Assembly: GCA_047495785.1 (NCBI GenBank)
Contig: JBLDXI010000024.1
Location: forward strand, 930,001 to 994,000
DNA: 64,000 nucleotides
Direction: 5' to 3'
Origin: Lepidodermella squamata
Lineage: Eukaryota > Gastrotricha
In this document: piece after piece, positions 23,006-33,917 of the stretch
Position numbering within the stretch: position 1 is the first letter of the stretch
How the letters are laid out: every line of letters begins with the position of its first letter
Program-made: the position numbers and the translations under genes
The notes under the pieces: generated by a model
What the model saw: the letters and a program-made list of their open reading frames with translations, nothing else
What the model was told of the DNA's origin: nothing
Database searches by the model: none

Positions 23006-24072
23006 AACAAAACAGAACAGATAAAAATGATTTAAGAATGACTTTCGGTGTCTCACAGTGAACTTTTTATTTACAATGTTCGAAATCGATGAAAAAATAC
23101 GAAAATACCTATCGCGTGAAATCTTTGCTTGTAGCCGCGTTATTTTCATTCAAAGTGGCTTAAACAGGTAGCATACAAAAAAGAACAAAAATCGCACGCA
23201 CGTTTTACAACAAAATTATCCACCAGCCAACCATTTCTTTATATGTTGTCCGATGAGTGTGTTTTGCCTTGCGAGCTTTCCTTACGTGACCGTTTCAACT
23301 CGACGAATAAGATCTAGGCGTAGAATTACGATTAAGATCGGTATAGAATTCGTGTAGTTGAAACTGTATACAAAAAGCACAAATACTACTAGATGTCTAT
23401 CAGTCGGAGAAATAGGTGACGACGATCATGATGAAAGAATTACTGCTTAAGATTTACCTTCTCAAAATGAAATCGGGCGAAATTGCTTCTCTTTTGCTAA
23501 TAAACTTCTGAAATTATTCGAAAAAAAATACATATGATGCATCGTGTTGTGTTCGTTCATTTATTCTTGAGAAAAATTACGTTTAATTTAAAAAATCGTG
23601 GTCGAATCAACTTTTTCGATTGAACCCTGTTATATATCACGTATGTTATTATTATGATTATTACCCTGTTGATTTTGTTGATTGTCTTACAGTAAAAAAT
23701 ATCACTATTTTCTTTCGAATGCGAGTTATCGCACCCTAATTATTGATTCGCGGATCAGCTATACAAGAAAGGAAGATTCCATGATGATATGATACTTACA
23801 CACATTCATTCGTTCGTGGTGTTTTTGTGTCGAGTGTACGTGTGTTGCGTCAATTTTCAAGATTCATTTAGTTTTACTTTTACTACTACCAGGTTTACTG
23901 TATCATAAATTTGGATGGAAGGATGAATGAATGAATGAATATAATTGGTCAATCACTTTTGCGCGAGCCATTTCCTATAGTTTTTCTAGTATGTATTATG
24001 TTGTCGAACATATAAAAATATGTGTCTTGCAATTGTGTTTTTTTCTAATTTTTTAGTAATTTTAAAAAAATT
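23006..24072. other. Intergenic, PAQR 4 to 5
   Basis: About 1.1 kb, AT-rich, with no coding exon seen. A short GAAT run lies near 23922-23939. TTTTTTAG occurs about 15 bases upstream of the copy 5 ATG. Confidence 0.5.
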
Positions 24073-25915
24073 ATGAAAGGCGACACTGCTCAGGATCCTG
24101 AGCAGAATGGCGGCGGAGATGGTTCAATTGCTTCAACGCCATCTACCCAGGCCACAAAACTGACTTCAACGAATTCCAATTTTTTCAACCCGAGTTCGCT
24201 AGGCGATGACATTTCGCCTGTTGAAGAAACTAATGTGGATGAGGTGAAGAAGCCGTTTTTGCGGAAAGTTCGCTTCTCCCACGAAATGTCTAGTCACAGA
24301 GCGGCGATGAGCGAATCAGATTCCGAGGCAGTCACGCCCAGCTCGGAAAGACCTGTATCAGGCATGGCCGGTTGTATGCCTGGCATGGTTGAAAAAGCCA
24401 TCGAAAGGGCTCATCGAGCCGTTGAACACGTTGAAGAATTCGTCTACGCCGTTTGGGGCGTTGTTGGCCACCATTCGCTACCGGAATGGCTGAAAGACAA
24501 CGACTTCTTGCTGTCTGGCCATAGGCCCCAGCTTAACTCCTACTGGGCGTGCTTCAAATCGATCTTTCGCATTCACACTGAAACCGGCAATATTTGGACT
24601 CATTTACTAGGTATTTTACGGAAATTTATTGAACAGAATATCTTCAAGCTGAACCAAAATTGAATAATTGGCAGAATTTAAGCGTTATTTATTTAAATTT
24701 CTGATAATTATTTAATTATTTAATTTGAATTAATTTTATTAAAATTTGGAAAATTTTTGGGCATAAAAGATCCAAATTTTGGTTCAGCTCATGGTAAAAA
24801 ATTTCAATGTCGGGCTAGATTTGATTTTTTTTAATTTTAGTTATTCTGATGAATAAGAAAAAATCTGAAATTAATCTAGAATTTGGCTGTTCTCATTATT
24901 TTTATCTTCACTGCCGTTGGAGGGTATTAGTTGAAAAATTACCAAATTTGGAATTTAAAATGACAATTTTTTCGTTTTATTTGAAAAAGCAAAATGCGAA
25001 ATTTATTAAGGAGGAATTTTTCAATTTTATTTAATTTTATATCAATTTTTTTTAAATTTAGGTTGCATCGCTTTCATTGGAATCGCTATTTATCTCGTCG
25101 TTAATCCTGCCCTGGAAATGCAGGCTCGAGACCGCTTAGTCTTCATTATATACTGCATCGGCGCTATTTTATGCCTCGGCTTTTCATGGCTTTTCCACAC
25201 TCTATATTGCCACTCGGAACCGGTCGGTAAACTGTTCAGCAAACTCGACTATTGCGGCATATCAGTCATGGTCATGGGTTCATTCGTACCCTGGCTTTAC
25301 TACTGTTTCTATTGCCAACTAGCGACGAAGTTGATCTACCTCAGCATTTGCATCGCCTTCGGCATCGCTTGTATAGTCGTGTCGCTGTGGGACCGCTTCA
25401 GCGACGCGTCTTTCCGCCCCGTGCGAGCAGGTTCGTTCTCATCTTATACCTACTCTAATTTTGTTTACTATATATTAGCTATATTGCGTTTTAATTAAAA
25501 ATGCAGCGCTTTTCATTGCGTTCGGCCTATCCGGTGTAGTCCCAGCTGTTCACTACGTGATAACAGACGGCTTCTACCGCGCCATCTACGTCGTCGGCAT
25601 GGGCTGGCTCGTTCTCATGGCGCTGTTGTACATTGGCGGCGCGGTTATTTACGCGCTGCGCGTGCCCGAACGCATCTGGCCCGGCAAGTTCGACATTTGG
25701 GTACGCGACCTTTTTAACCCCGTCGCGAATATTTCATATAAAACGTGACTTTTTTGTTCGTTCAGGGTCAATCGCATCAGATTTTCCACGTTTTCGTCAT
25801 CGCAGCTGCGTTCGTGCATTTTCACGGCATCACCATCGTCGCGTCTAACATGCTTCGATACGGCGACTGCCTCGATCAAACAGCCCACCTGAGCGCAATC
25901 GCACCTGCAGCTTGA
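24073..25915 (+). CDS. PAQR: Adiponectin receptor-like PAQR protein, copy 5
   Basis: Four exons: 24073-24610, 25062-25430, 25507-25700, 25767-25915. The N-terminus (about 120 residues) is acidic, Ser/Thr-rich and disordered, then VEHVEEFVYAVWGVVGHHSLPEW and the seven-helix core with SWLFHTLYCHSE, KLDYCGI and GQSHQIFH. Introns at LLG|C and RA|A match copies 1 and 2 in position and phase; the last one, at W|GQSH, is unique to this copy. The first intron is 451 bp and very A/T-rich, far longer than the others. The C-terminal tail is LDQTAHLSAIAPAA. Confidence 0.9.
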
Positions 25916-27557
25916 ACATCATTTTCTATTTTGATCTTTAATAACAACAAAAAATGCGATGAAACGTTGAAAATTCGCAATCACTCTTTTCTATAAAAAA
26001 AATAACAATAATAATTAAGGCGGGGAGATGGAAGAAAACAACGGCTTTCATTATTTTGCATGGTATTTTCATTGTAACTGTTCTATGTCGTTCTAAAACA
26101 TGAAAAACATTGATGCGTGAAAAAATTATTGCTCTCTTTCTTTAGAAAAATTGTTGTTTTAGTCTGTTCGAATTCGTTTCCGAAGAAAAACGAATAAATT
26201 TCTGTTGATATGATCGGGTCGTGTTTTGAAACTTAGTTTTCTCGAGCGTTTAATTCACGTTTAACTGGTGGTTTCATAGTGTACCCGATTCGACTTTCCG
26301 GCGGTGTATAAAATTGTAATTTATAGTTTTGTTCGTGTCATGAAAATCCGGAATAAAAAATGTGCGATGTTTATAATCTGGCTTTTGTTTCTCGCAGTTC
26401 CGGACAATATCCCAATCTGGCGGTTTTTTTTTCGTTTTATCTGGAGCCGTTCTCACATCGCACTCTGTCTGGCTGCTGGCCTCGATAGCGCGCATTATCT
26501 TTTCCGCAAGCCACTCTATATAGTAATTCCTCATTTTTTTCGCCCGCCAACTGTAACTTCCCAAAGCAGCTGAAGCATAAACAAACACGAGGCAAAAATG
26601 GTCGAGTTTTTTTGGCCTAATGAACAAGTAGGCAGAGGTGCTGCCCTCTCATTTACTGCTATATGCGTGGCCCGGGCATTTATCATATAATATATAGAAA
26701 AAGTCTTCAGCCACACCGCCAAAAGGTAGGAAAAAACTACGTGCTGTAAACACGCACCTACGCCGTTGTATTTTTTACGGCACCAGTTGCGTGGTGGCGT
26801 GACATTTGCCTCTCTAATGATGCTGGAAGATTTTTTTGCCTTTTTATTATCAAACCACCCGGCGGCTGTTTTGGCTTCAACGCGCGCTGCTGGTCAGCGG
26901 TTTGCGTGCAAAACGAGATCAATTCGAGTGCGCACTCGGCACGAGCCACGCCAGCTGAGAAGAAATGAGCGCGGAAAAAAACGCAACTACTTTTGCAACG
27001 GCGTGGCTCGTCCGCCAGGGTGCGGATAATGACTTGAGCGGGCCCATAAAAAAAAAATTCAACCTGAAAAAAAACTTGGCACGTAATCATGCTACGGCGT
27101 GTTTTGACAGTCTTATCTGTCTGCTGTTTGTGTTTATTTGGCAGGGGACCGGAATTTAATTTGGCTCATCTCATGCGAATGTGATTCACGACGCGCAGCT
27201 GAAAAAAATATCACGCAAAAATAATTTCGAGTGACGAGACGAAAGACTAAATAACGTCAGCTGAGAACGAAAGCATCATACGCCTAAAAACCAAAAGGAA
27301 AAAACCAACAGCAGATACTAGGTATCGGCTCGGAAATAACATCAAAGCAAAAGCAGGGGATTAATCTCACGATATCGGTAGAATCCGAGTCGGCAACGGG
27401 AATGTAAAATTGAGTCATATTAAGCTCGCACTGATGCGCAAAAAACATCGGTTTCGGCTTAACTGTGAGCCGTATCAATACTTCCGCGAACTGCGATAAT
27501 TTCACGCTTTTACTCAGTAGTGAATATATTCTAAAAACCAGCGTATTTTAACTTGCA
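25916..27557. other. Intergenic, PAQR array to BEN-like genes
   Basis: About 1.6 kb. Scattered frames of 60-117 codons on both strands overlap each other and have no recognisable content. I see no gene. Confidence 0.4.
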
Positions 27558-28501
27558 ATGAGCGATGAAAACTGCGACCCTCGCGTGACAGCACTGCTCG
27601 AGAGCTGTGAACCAATGAATCTATGCATCTCTCAGACGGCCAGCGATGAATACGAGGACGATTCGGATGAGTATGATGAAACAAGCGAATCGGTAAATTT
27701 CTGCAAAATTTGGCTCTATTTTATTAAAAAAACACTATAAATTATCCCCGAAATGGAACAAATTGAGAATTCTTATTAAATGTAGCGACCACATTAGGCC
27801 GAGAATTGTCTTGAATATTAAGAAGTATGTATATATTATTATAATATTCATTTTTTATACAGCAATCTGAGACCGATGGAGATAGTCTTCATCACTGTTC
27901 ACATGATCACAGCTGTTCGATTCCGAAAAATGAAAATCCATGTCCAACAAGTCCATTTGCTTTTAGAGGATTTTCCCGCGATTTTCTTACGATGCAAGCG
28001 ATACTTAGCAGTTCGATTTCGAAAAATGAAAATTCAATTCCTACAAGTTCATATGCTTTTAGAGGATTGTCCCCTGAGGCAACTCTTGCGCATCAAGCGA
28101 TACATCAGTCGATCTTTAACGAATTCGCCAGGCCGACATTCACCCCTATGTTGCATCTATCTCAACAAGTGATGCAGGAGATAACTGCGGTCGGCAACAG
28201 CGAAAAATTTCTCATTGCTAGTGGCCAACTGCAACGCCTGGTTCAGGAAAATTCAGCTTTCGGATTCACCGCCAAGCTGTTCGAACACTTTGCACCGGTA
28301 TCGCTGCTGTTGCACGATTGCAGCGAGCCATTCAACGACCCGCAACTCTCCACCGCCATTGCTGTTGAGGTGCAGCGGCAGTACCGCGATGAGACGATTA
28401 GCGTTTTGCCTATGCCTGTCCCGTTTGAATCATTTAAACCAGAAGCTCTCGCCGATATACTGAAGTGCAAAGTAAGTGCCCTGAAAGACTGTCGAGGCTG
28501 A
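27558..28501 (+). CDS. BEN-like domain protein, copy 1 (tentative)
   Basis: Two exons, 27558-27692 and 27863-28501, about 257 residues. The N-terminus is strongly acidic (EYEDDSDEYDETSES), then Cys/His-rich, then an internal 32-residue direct duplication (27911-28102). The C-terminal ~100 residues (EKFLIASGQLQRLVQENSAF ... KLFEHFAPVSLLLHDC ... LSTAIAVEVQRQY) align with the C-terminus of the gene at 29651. The helical pattern, with a hydrophobic LF..FAP core and an A-I-A-x-E repeat, resembles the BEN domain of DNA-binding transcription regulators. This is a pattern judgement and not secure. The nuclear role is inference. Confidence 0.6.
27911..28102 (+). repeat. Tandem 96-bp in-frame coding duplication
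   Basis: Unit 1 starts at 27911 and unit 2 at 28007, an exact 96-bp (32-codon) offset. Both encode S-x-S-I-x-KNEN-x-x-P-T-S-x-x-AFRG-[FL]-S followed by a less conserved QAI end. Nucleotide identity is obvious in the first 60 bases and lower after. Confidence 0.9.
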
Positions 28502-29650
28502 GAAGTCTAATTTATTCGTGAATGTGTGTTCAAAAGCCCAGCTTTGAAAATAATGGCCTAAGCCATCAGGAACCATTAGCTAAACGCTTGGTAATCGTTA
28601 TGCAATTTTGTTTATCATTTATATCCGCTGTTTCTACGTTTTTTATTATCATTATTTGTTTCGCACATTATGCACGTATCAGAAATCAGAAATAAACAGT
28701 TAATCGTGGATTCCTCGATTTTTTTGCTTATTTTGGGCAACATCAAGAAATCGGATAGGTATATTATCCCGAAACAAAGTGATTGAGAAATGGAGCATGG
28801 GAGAAGGTGAGTGAGTTCTACCTATATTGTTGATCAAAAAGTACATAATTGAGGCCCTATGATGTTTCGGACGCTTTAACATTTTGGTACCTTGTCCCAG
28901 CTGCTGGTAAATCGATCGGCATTTAATTGGAGCTTCATTTTAAAACAGAGGGGCTTGGCATATTCATCCAATTTCAACTCTGTAAGGTGGGTCAAAAAAT
29001 GAAACTGTATTTTTTGTTGCCTCCGCACACCTGGAGTCTTCGACACTATGTCTATTTGCTGATTTTTTGACGAAAATTTTGTGTACATAGAATAGTTTCA
29101 TCCCCAGCGAATCCTCAGCTTTTTTCAATTCAATGAGGGTTTATAATGGTCTACAGATTCGAATCGAAAAAATGCGCACGCCAATTTGACACCTAAATTA
29201 AGGGTCCCAATCTTGAGCCCCATCACTAGATTTTAGACCCTTAAATGGTACGTCTTTTTCGTTATGTCGAATCTGGAATTACAAGAATTGTTGACCAAGC
29301 TCCACCCTTTACTAGGTCAACATTACGGGTAACTCCAACAACCAATACTATTATGGCCTGCCAATCTTCAGCATATTTTTTTCCAATCTCCATCGGAGGA
29401 ATCATGTTTCCTGCGGCGAAGTTTACTGAGCGTCGGCTTCAAGGATGCGTCAAAGCAAGCTATAGACGGCGGTGAAATCAGAAACTCACTAGCGAGGATG
29501 TGCGATAGAACGATTTTAATCCGCTATGCGGCGCGTTAAAAGTGCGCACAAATTTGCGCAGATTAAATCTAACACATTCGCGCACAAGCCTCTTCTTTTA
29601 ACCTACCATATCCAATACAATCTACATCTTATCTTCAAGTAAATTTTTCG
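28502..29650. other. Intergenic between the two BEN-like genes
   Basis: About 1.1 kb with no supported exon. A 76-codon plus-strand frame at 29245-29475 has no recognisable content and is not called. Confidence 0.4.
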
Positions 29651-30527
29651 ATGGCCGAGTTTCTCGATGCGAGGAGTGAGACGCCAGCTCCGTTAGATTC
29701 CATGCAAATTGAAAATATCGGCCCCATCGGTTATGGCCGGTTGTACTCAGGAATATTCGCTCGCGATTCAGAAGTTATTTGGTACCCGGTCGTCGTAATT
29801 GAAGTTTTGCGAAAATTGCCCCGGGTTATCGACCGCAACAACCCGGTACAAGCTGGAGGGATTGAGGCTTTCAATTTCGCAACTGAAGACTTCTGCCGCG
29901 TCTACGAATTTCTCGAATTACCGTGTTCGGAGTCGGCTTTGGCTAACCTGGATATTCATCCAATCCTGTCCCCATCAACGGCTCAAATTTTCGAGGAAAG
30001 TGTTCGCAGAAAGAGTGAAAGAAACAATAGCAAGGTATATTTTCGCTAAATTTTTCTCAAAATACAACGGCTACATTTTGCAGGCTGATCGAAAATCCGA
30101 ACTACGATCGACTCGCCAGCCTAACAAGCGAGATAAGTCATTACTGTCTAAACTTGACGGTTGGAAAATATCTGTGAAATATCATCGATGCCCGTTACCC
30201 GACACCGAAACCGACCTGCCTAGACTGGCGCTCGTCGGAGGCAACAAGAAATTCGTCATTCCCGGCCGCGTTCTGCGCCGCTTCATCGACGAAAATTCGC
30301 CGTTCAAATTTGCCGCAAAGCTGTTTGACTATTTCGCCCCGGTTTCGATGCTCTTGCACGGCTGCGAGAACCCGGCGGATGATCGTGAGTTGGCTAGGGC
30401 CATTGCGGCCGAGATTATCACCCATTATGCTTGCGGTTCGTCGCGACTCACGATAAGGACATCACTGGCACATGTAAAGACCTCACTGCTAGCTGATTTG
30501 ATCAGGAAAAAATCATTTAAAAAATAA
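29651..30527 (+). CDS. BEN-like domain protein, copy 2 (tentative)
   Basis: Two exons, 29651-30034 and 30084-30527, about 276 residues. The N-terminal ~125 residues include VIWYPVVVIEVLRKLPRVID and differ from copy 1. The second exon has a basic linker (RSTRQPNKRDKS), then the shared domain: KKFVIPGRVLRRFIDENSPF ... KLFDYFAPVSMLLHGC ... ELARAIAAEIITHY and an Arg/Lys-rich end (LIRKKSFKK). Conservation between the copies is concentrated in this C-terminal domain, arguing it is the functional part. BEN-like assignment is by helical pattern only. Confidence 0.6.
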
Positions 30528-30752
30528 TCGCACTGTTATTATTGCCACCTAGCATGTTTTCTTGTTTTTCATTATTCAATTAATAAATCGTTCATCATTG
30601 CGATAAAATTCGATAAAATCGAATAAAATTGTGTTTTCCATTGCGCCTGACTCAAAAATTGGCTAAAAACTCGGGATTCATAGTCTTCATTTTACTTTAA
30701 TTTAAAAAAAATCATATGGCACTTTAATTTTGCTATAAAAAATCAATAAAAG

Positions 30753-32925
30753 CTAGGCACCAATCGAACTTGAAATGGAAATGATCAGAATAACGGCCGT
30801 AATCGTGCGATGACTTGACCCGCTATTTCGCTTTGGCGTCGTCCGAATCGCCTCCGTATTAGACGCAGCTTTCGTTGTTGCTGTTGTTGGCGCTATCGTC
30901 GTTGTCGTATTCGAAACCGGCATTTCTTGTTCACACCTGATATCAGGTGATGGCGGTGCAGATAAATGTACACATTTCATAATTTGCGACAGTGCCCGGT
31001 ACGAGTCCGCCGATGAATTGAACACCGTGAATCGAGAGGCGAAGTAGAATAGAAGACCTTCGTCTTCACTCAGACACGGACTATGCAACAGCTCCAAATT
31101 TTCCAGCAACTGGTAGCACCACAAGGAGCATGAGGGTGCTGGGTAGGTTGAACAATAACAATTACTGCTGAACATCCCATGCTCAGTCGAATTCAAAGTA
31201 TCGATGAATTTCATCATGTCGCACTTGCCGATTGTGCCCTTCATATAATTGCAATATCCAACCTTAGAAAAATAAAAATAAAATAAAAAAATATTAAGAA
31301 ATTAGCAAATAAATTTATTACATTTCCCGTGTTGTCCAGCATTTCCGATAGACGCTTTGTCGGTCTTGGATAGATGTCGATGAAAGCGAAACACATCTCA
31401 TCCGTTGTATTAGGGCCGTAGAAAGTCCAGTCAGCGCGGCCTGTTGAGTTGTATCGGCATTCAATCTCGAAATTGTCACCGGGTTCCAAAACTAGATTAT
31501 CGCTTCCCGACCACATTTTGACCGTGGGGCGTTCATAGATCATCGGCTCGCTAATTACGTCAATCCTATCGCCAGACCGCTTCGAAATAGACAATCTACC
31601 GAACATTCCCAACTTGTGCATATGAAACATGATCGAAGTAATGTTGTAAGCTGGATTGGCTCCGAAAAAATCCATACTGCATTCATCTGTTGTGAAACTG
31701 CGACCGGTAACCGTTGTTAGCATTTTATTAGGAGGAATCGCTATCGCCTGCTGGCCGATAACGAGTAACCCAGCGTCATTTGGTCGAAGCTTGCTGGTGT
31801 AGTAAAGGCGAATTCCGGACGAGTCGATGATTCCACCGATTTGAGACGGGTTGTTGTAGTGAACTTGTAGGACAGCTACCTTAAAACTCGATTTACCCAT
31901 CGGGAAACCAGCCGCTGAGTCGTAGCATTTTGGCAACTGCCCGTAAGCCCAGACAGCTACCATGCTATTGCACTCTACAAAATCAGTGATCAGGATTATC
32001 GAAAATGAAGGAATTTCGTTGATTACCTGGAGTGATTTCGCATTCTCTTGGCGCCAGATAGCCACCAGAAGCCATCATTTGATCGTAACTACTTGTATCA
32101 TCGCAAACGTACAGAATTAAATGATGCATAAACTCGAAACTAGCGGCTGCCACAATTGGTTCCCACTATAGATAAAATGCACGTAAAAACGTGAATATGG
32201 AGACAAAAAATAATGCAAACTTACGCCAACAATGTGGTAATTTTGATCATCAGGTACGTTGAACTGCTGGCAAACGTACGAAGTTGTCTGTCTTGGCAAC
32301 TCCAGATTTTGGAAATTTATATCGATGGTTTTAAAATTCTCATTAGCTAAGCTTGGACACCAAGATGGCGCGACCACTGGGACTGATGTGCTATTTCTTG
32401 GCTGGGTCGTTGTCGCAACTGTACTAGTTGTCGTCGCCATCGCCTCTACACACTCCGGATTTTTTGTTAGAAACGAATTGAAAGCTGCACATTGTGGGCT
32501 AGTGATAGGCTCACAAACGCCTGGGTGCGATAGAGGCCGACCGGTGGTGGCTAAAATTGTCGAATTATTTTGCCAAACGCAGTCAGGGTCGCCCAATTCC
32601 TCCCCGTTCGTGCGACCATCGTTGTCGCTGTCGAGCCGGCAAATCGGCGTCCATTGCTTACCCTTCGCCAAAAAATCTAGCCCAAACTGGTTCAAACGAC
32701 CGTCCTTGCTTGAAAACTGATGTCCTACGCCTGACGATTGACGGCGGTTCAGAAAAATAATAGGAAATTAAGGTGGATATGCTTACTCGTCCAAATGGCG
32801 CGTGTCCGGCAGGGGTTAGGTACCCTCTGGCCGTTGGGAATGCGAAGTTGAAATGAAGCGAATCCGGTAGCGGGGTCGGGCCTGCTGATGGCGGCCAAGA
32901 AAAATGCAAAGCAGCGCAACAACAT
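30753..32925 (-). CDS. Temptin-domain DBH-like copper monooxygenase, anchored
   Basis: Five exons: 32925-32787, 32724-32225, 32165-32027, 31974-31322, 31262-30753. A signal peptide (MLLRCFAFFLAAIS) precedes a temptin-type Cys domain (QLRIPNGQRVPNPC ... NQFGLDF ... CRLDSDNDGRTNGEELGDP). A Thr-rich linker leads to the type II ascorbate-dependent monooxygenase fold. All copper ligands are visible: FMHHLILYVC (HH) and VLQVHYNNP for CuA; HMHKLG and the Met of DEMCFAF for CuB. The protein ends with a Thr/Ser-rich stalk and a hydrophobic tail (TAVILIISISSSIGA), implying membrane or GPI attachment. The family hydroxylates monoamine or peptide-type substrates in the secretory pathway; the substrate here is unknown. 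Start supported by TTTTCAG 21 bases upstream. Confidence 0.88.
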
Positions 32926-33917
32926 CTTGCGGCTCTGACGTGACTGAAAATGTGCTACAGGTGAAATCTTGGCCTGCGTTATTGTTTACCGAGACGCGTA
33001 TCGTATAACCAACCACCACGCCATGATACCCCATGTCTTAGAACCGCTCACTCACTCACGTCTATTTGCTCTCGGAGAGGTGTTGATACGCAAGTGGAGT
33101 GGGTTGCCTGCAAATGGTTTTTAGTCACGGCCGATTGCAATCGGATACGAAGCAATCCCCTTCTCTGGAAACAAAAGAGCTCTTTGCACGCTGTTTTTTA
33201 TTTTATTTCTTTTTACGTCGCTTTTTTACACATGATGCGCTGATCGCAGGTGGCGTTAATGCGCCGCCGTCGTGTAAGCGCGAAGAACTTATATAGTAGA
33301 TAGCCGACGAACAGTGTTTTATATTCGAAGATAAATTTGCACCGACGCGACTCAACAACCTAGTTAACATCGTAATGTCCTAGTTGAAAATTGCCACCAC
33401 CTTAACAGAAGAACAGACCTTGTGGCAATCGATATATAGGTATATCTAATTGTATTATAGATAGAGATAATTGTGCGATACACAATCATAGTAACGTGAC
33501 CACGTTTTTTCAAAGAACGAACTTTAATAAAAGCGAGAAGAGAAAAGGGCTGTCTCTCTCGCGTATTCATGATGTTAAGTTTACATATAGAGTAATGATT
33601 TTATTTATATGTTTTTTTTAATTAAGCGCAAACATAGCGCAACCTGGTTTGTTTCCCTCTTCAGCCATCATCGTCCCTAGTGCACAAAACAGCGCACAAA
33701 ACAAGCATAGTTCAAAACCACAATGATCTTCATCAAAAAACATTTCATCAAAAGTAAAGTAGGGCTACAAAAATTACTAATTGTCATCTGCGCCACAAAT
33801 CACGCAACCACTATAGTATTAATATAGATGTATATATATAGCGAGTTATATAATATAATATAATAGTAATGATAATTCACTTTCGCGGTGCACCGATAAG
33901 TTTTCGAATGTCGGCTA
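32926..33917. other. Intergenic upstream of monooxygenase
   Basis: About 1 kb including the promoter side of the monooxygenase and the 3' flank of the FAM120-like gene. No exon seen. Short TATA-type AT repeats occur near 33830-33865. Confidence 0.4.

Noticed and set aside
26274-27090. Several overlapping ORFs of 87-117 codons on both strands
   Set aside because: Mutually overlapping, no domain and no exon-like boundaries.
29245-29475. 76-codon ORF between the BEN-like genes
   Set aside because: No similarity to either neighbour and no splice or start context.
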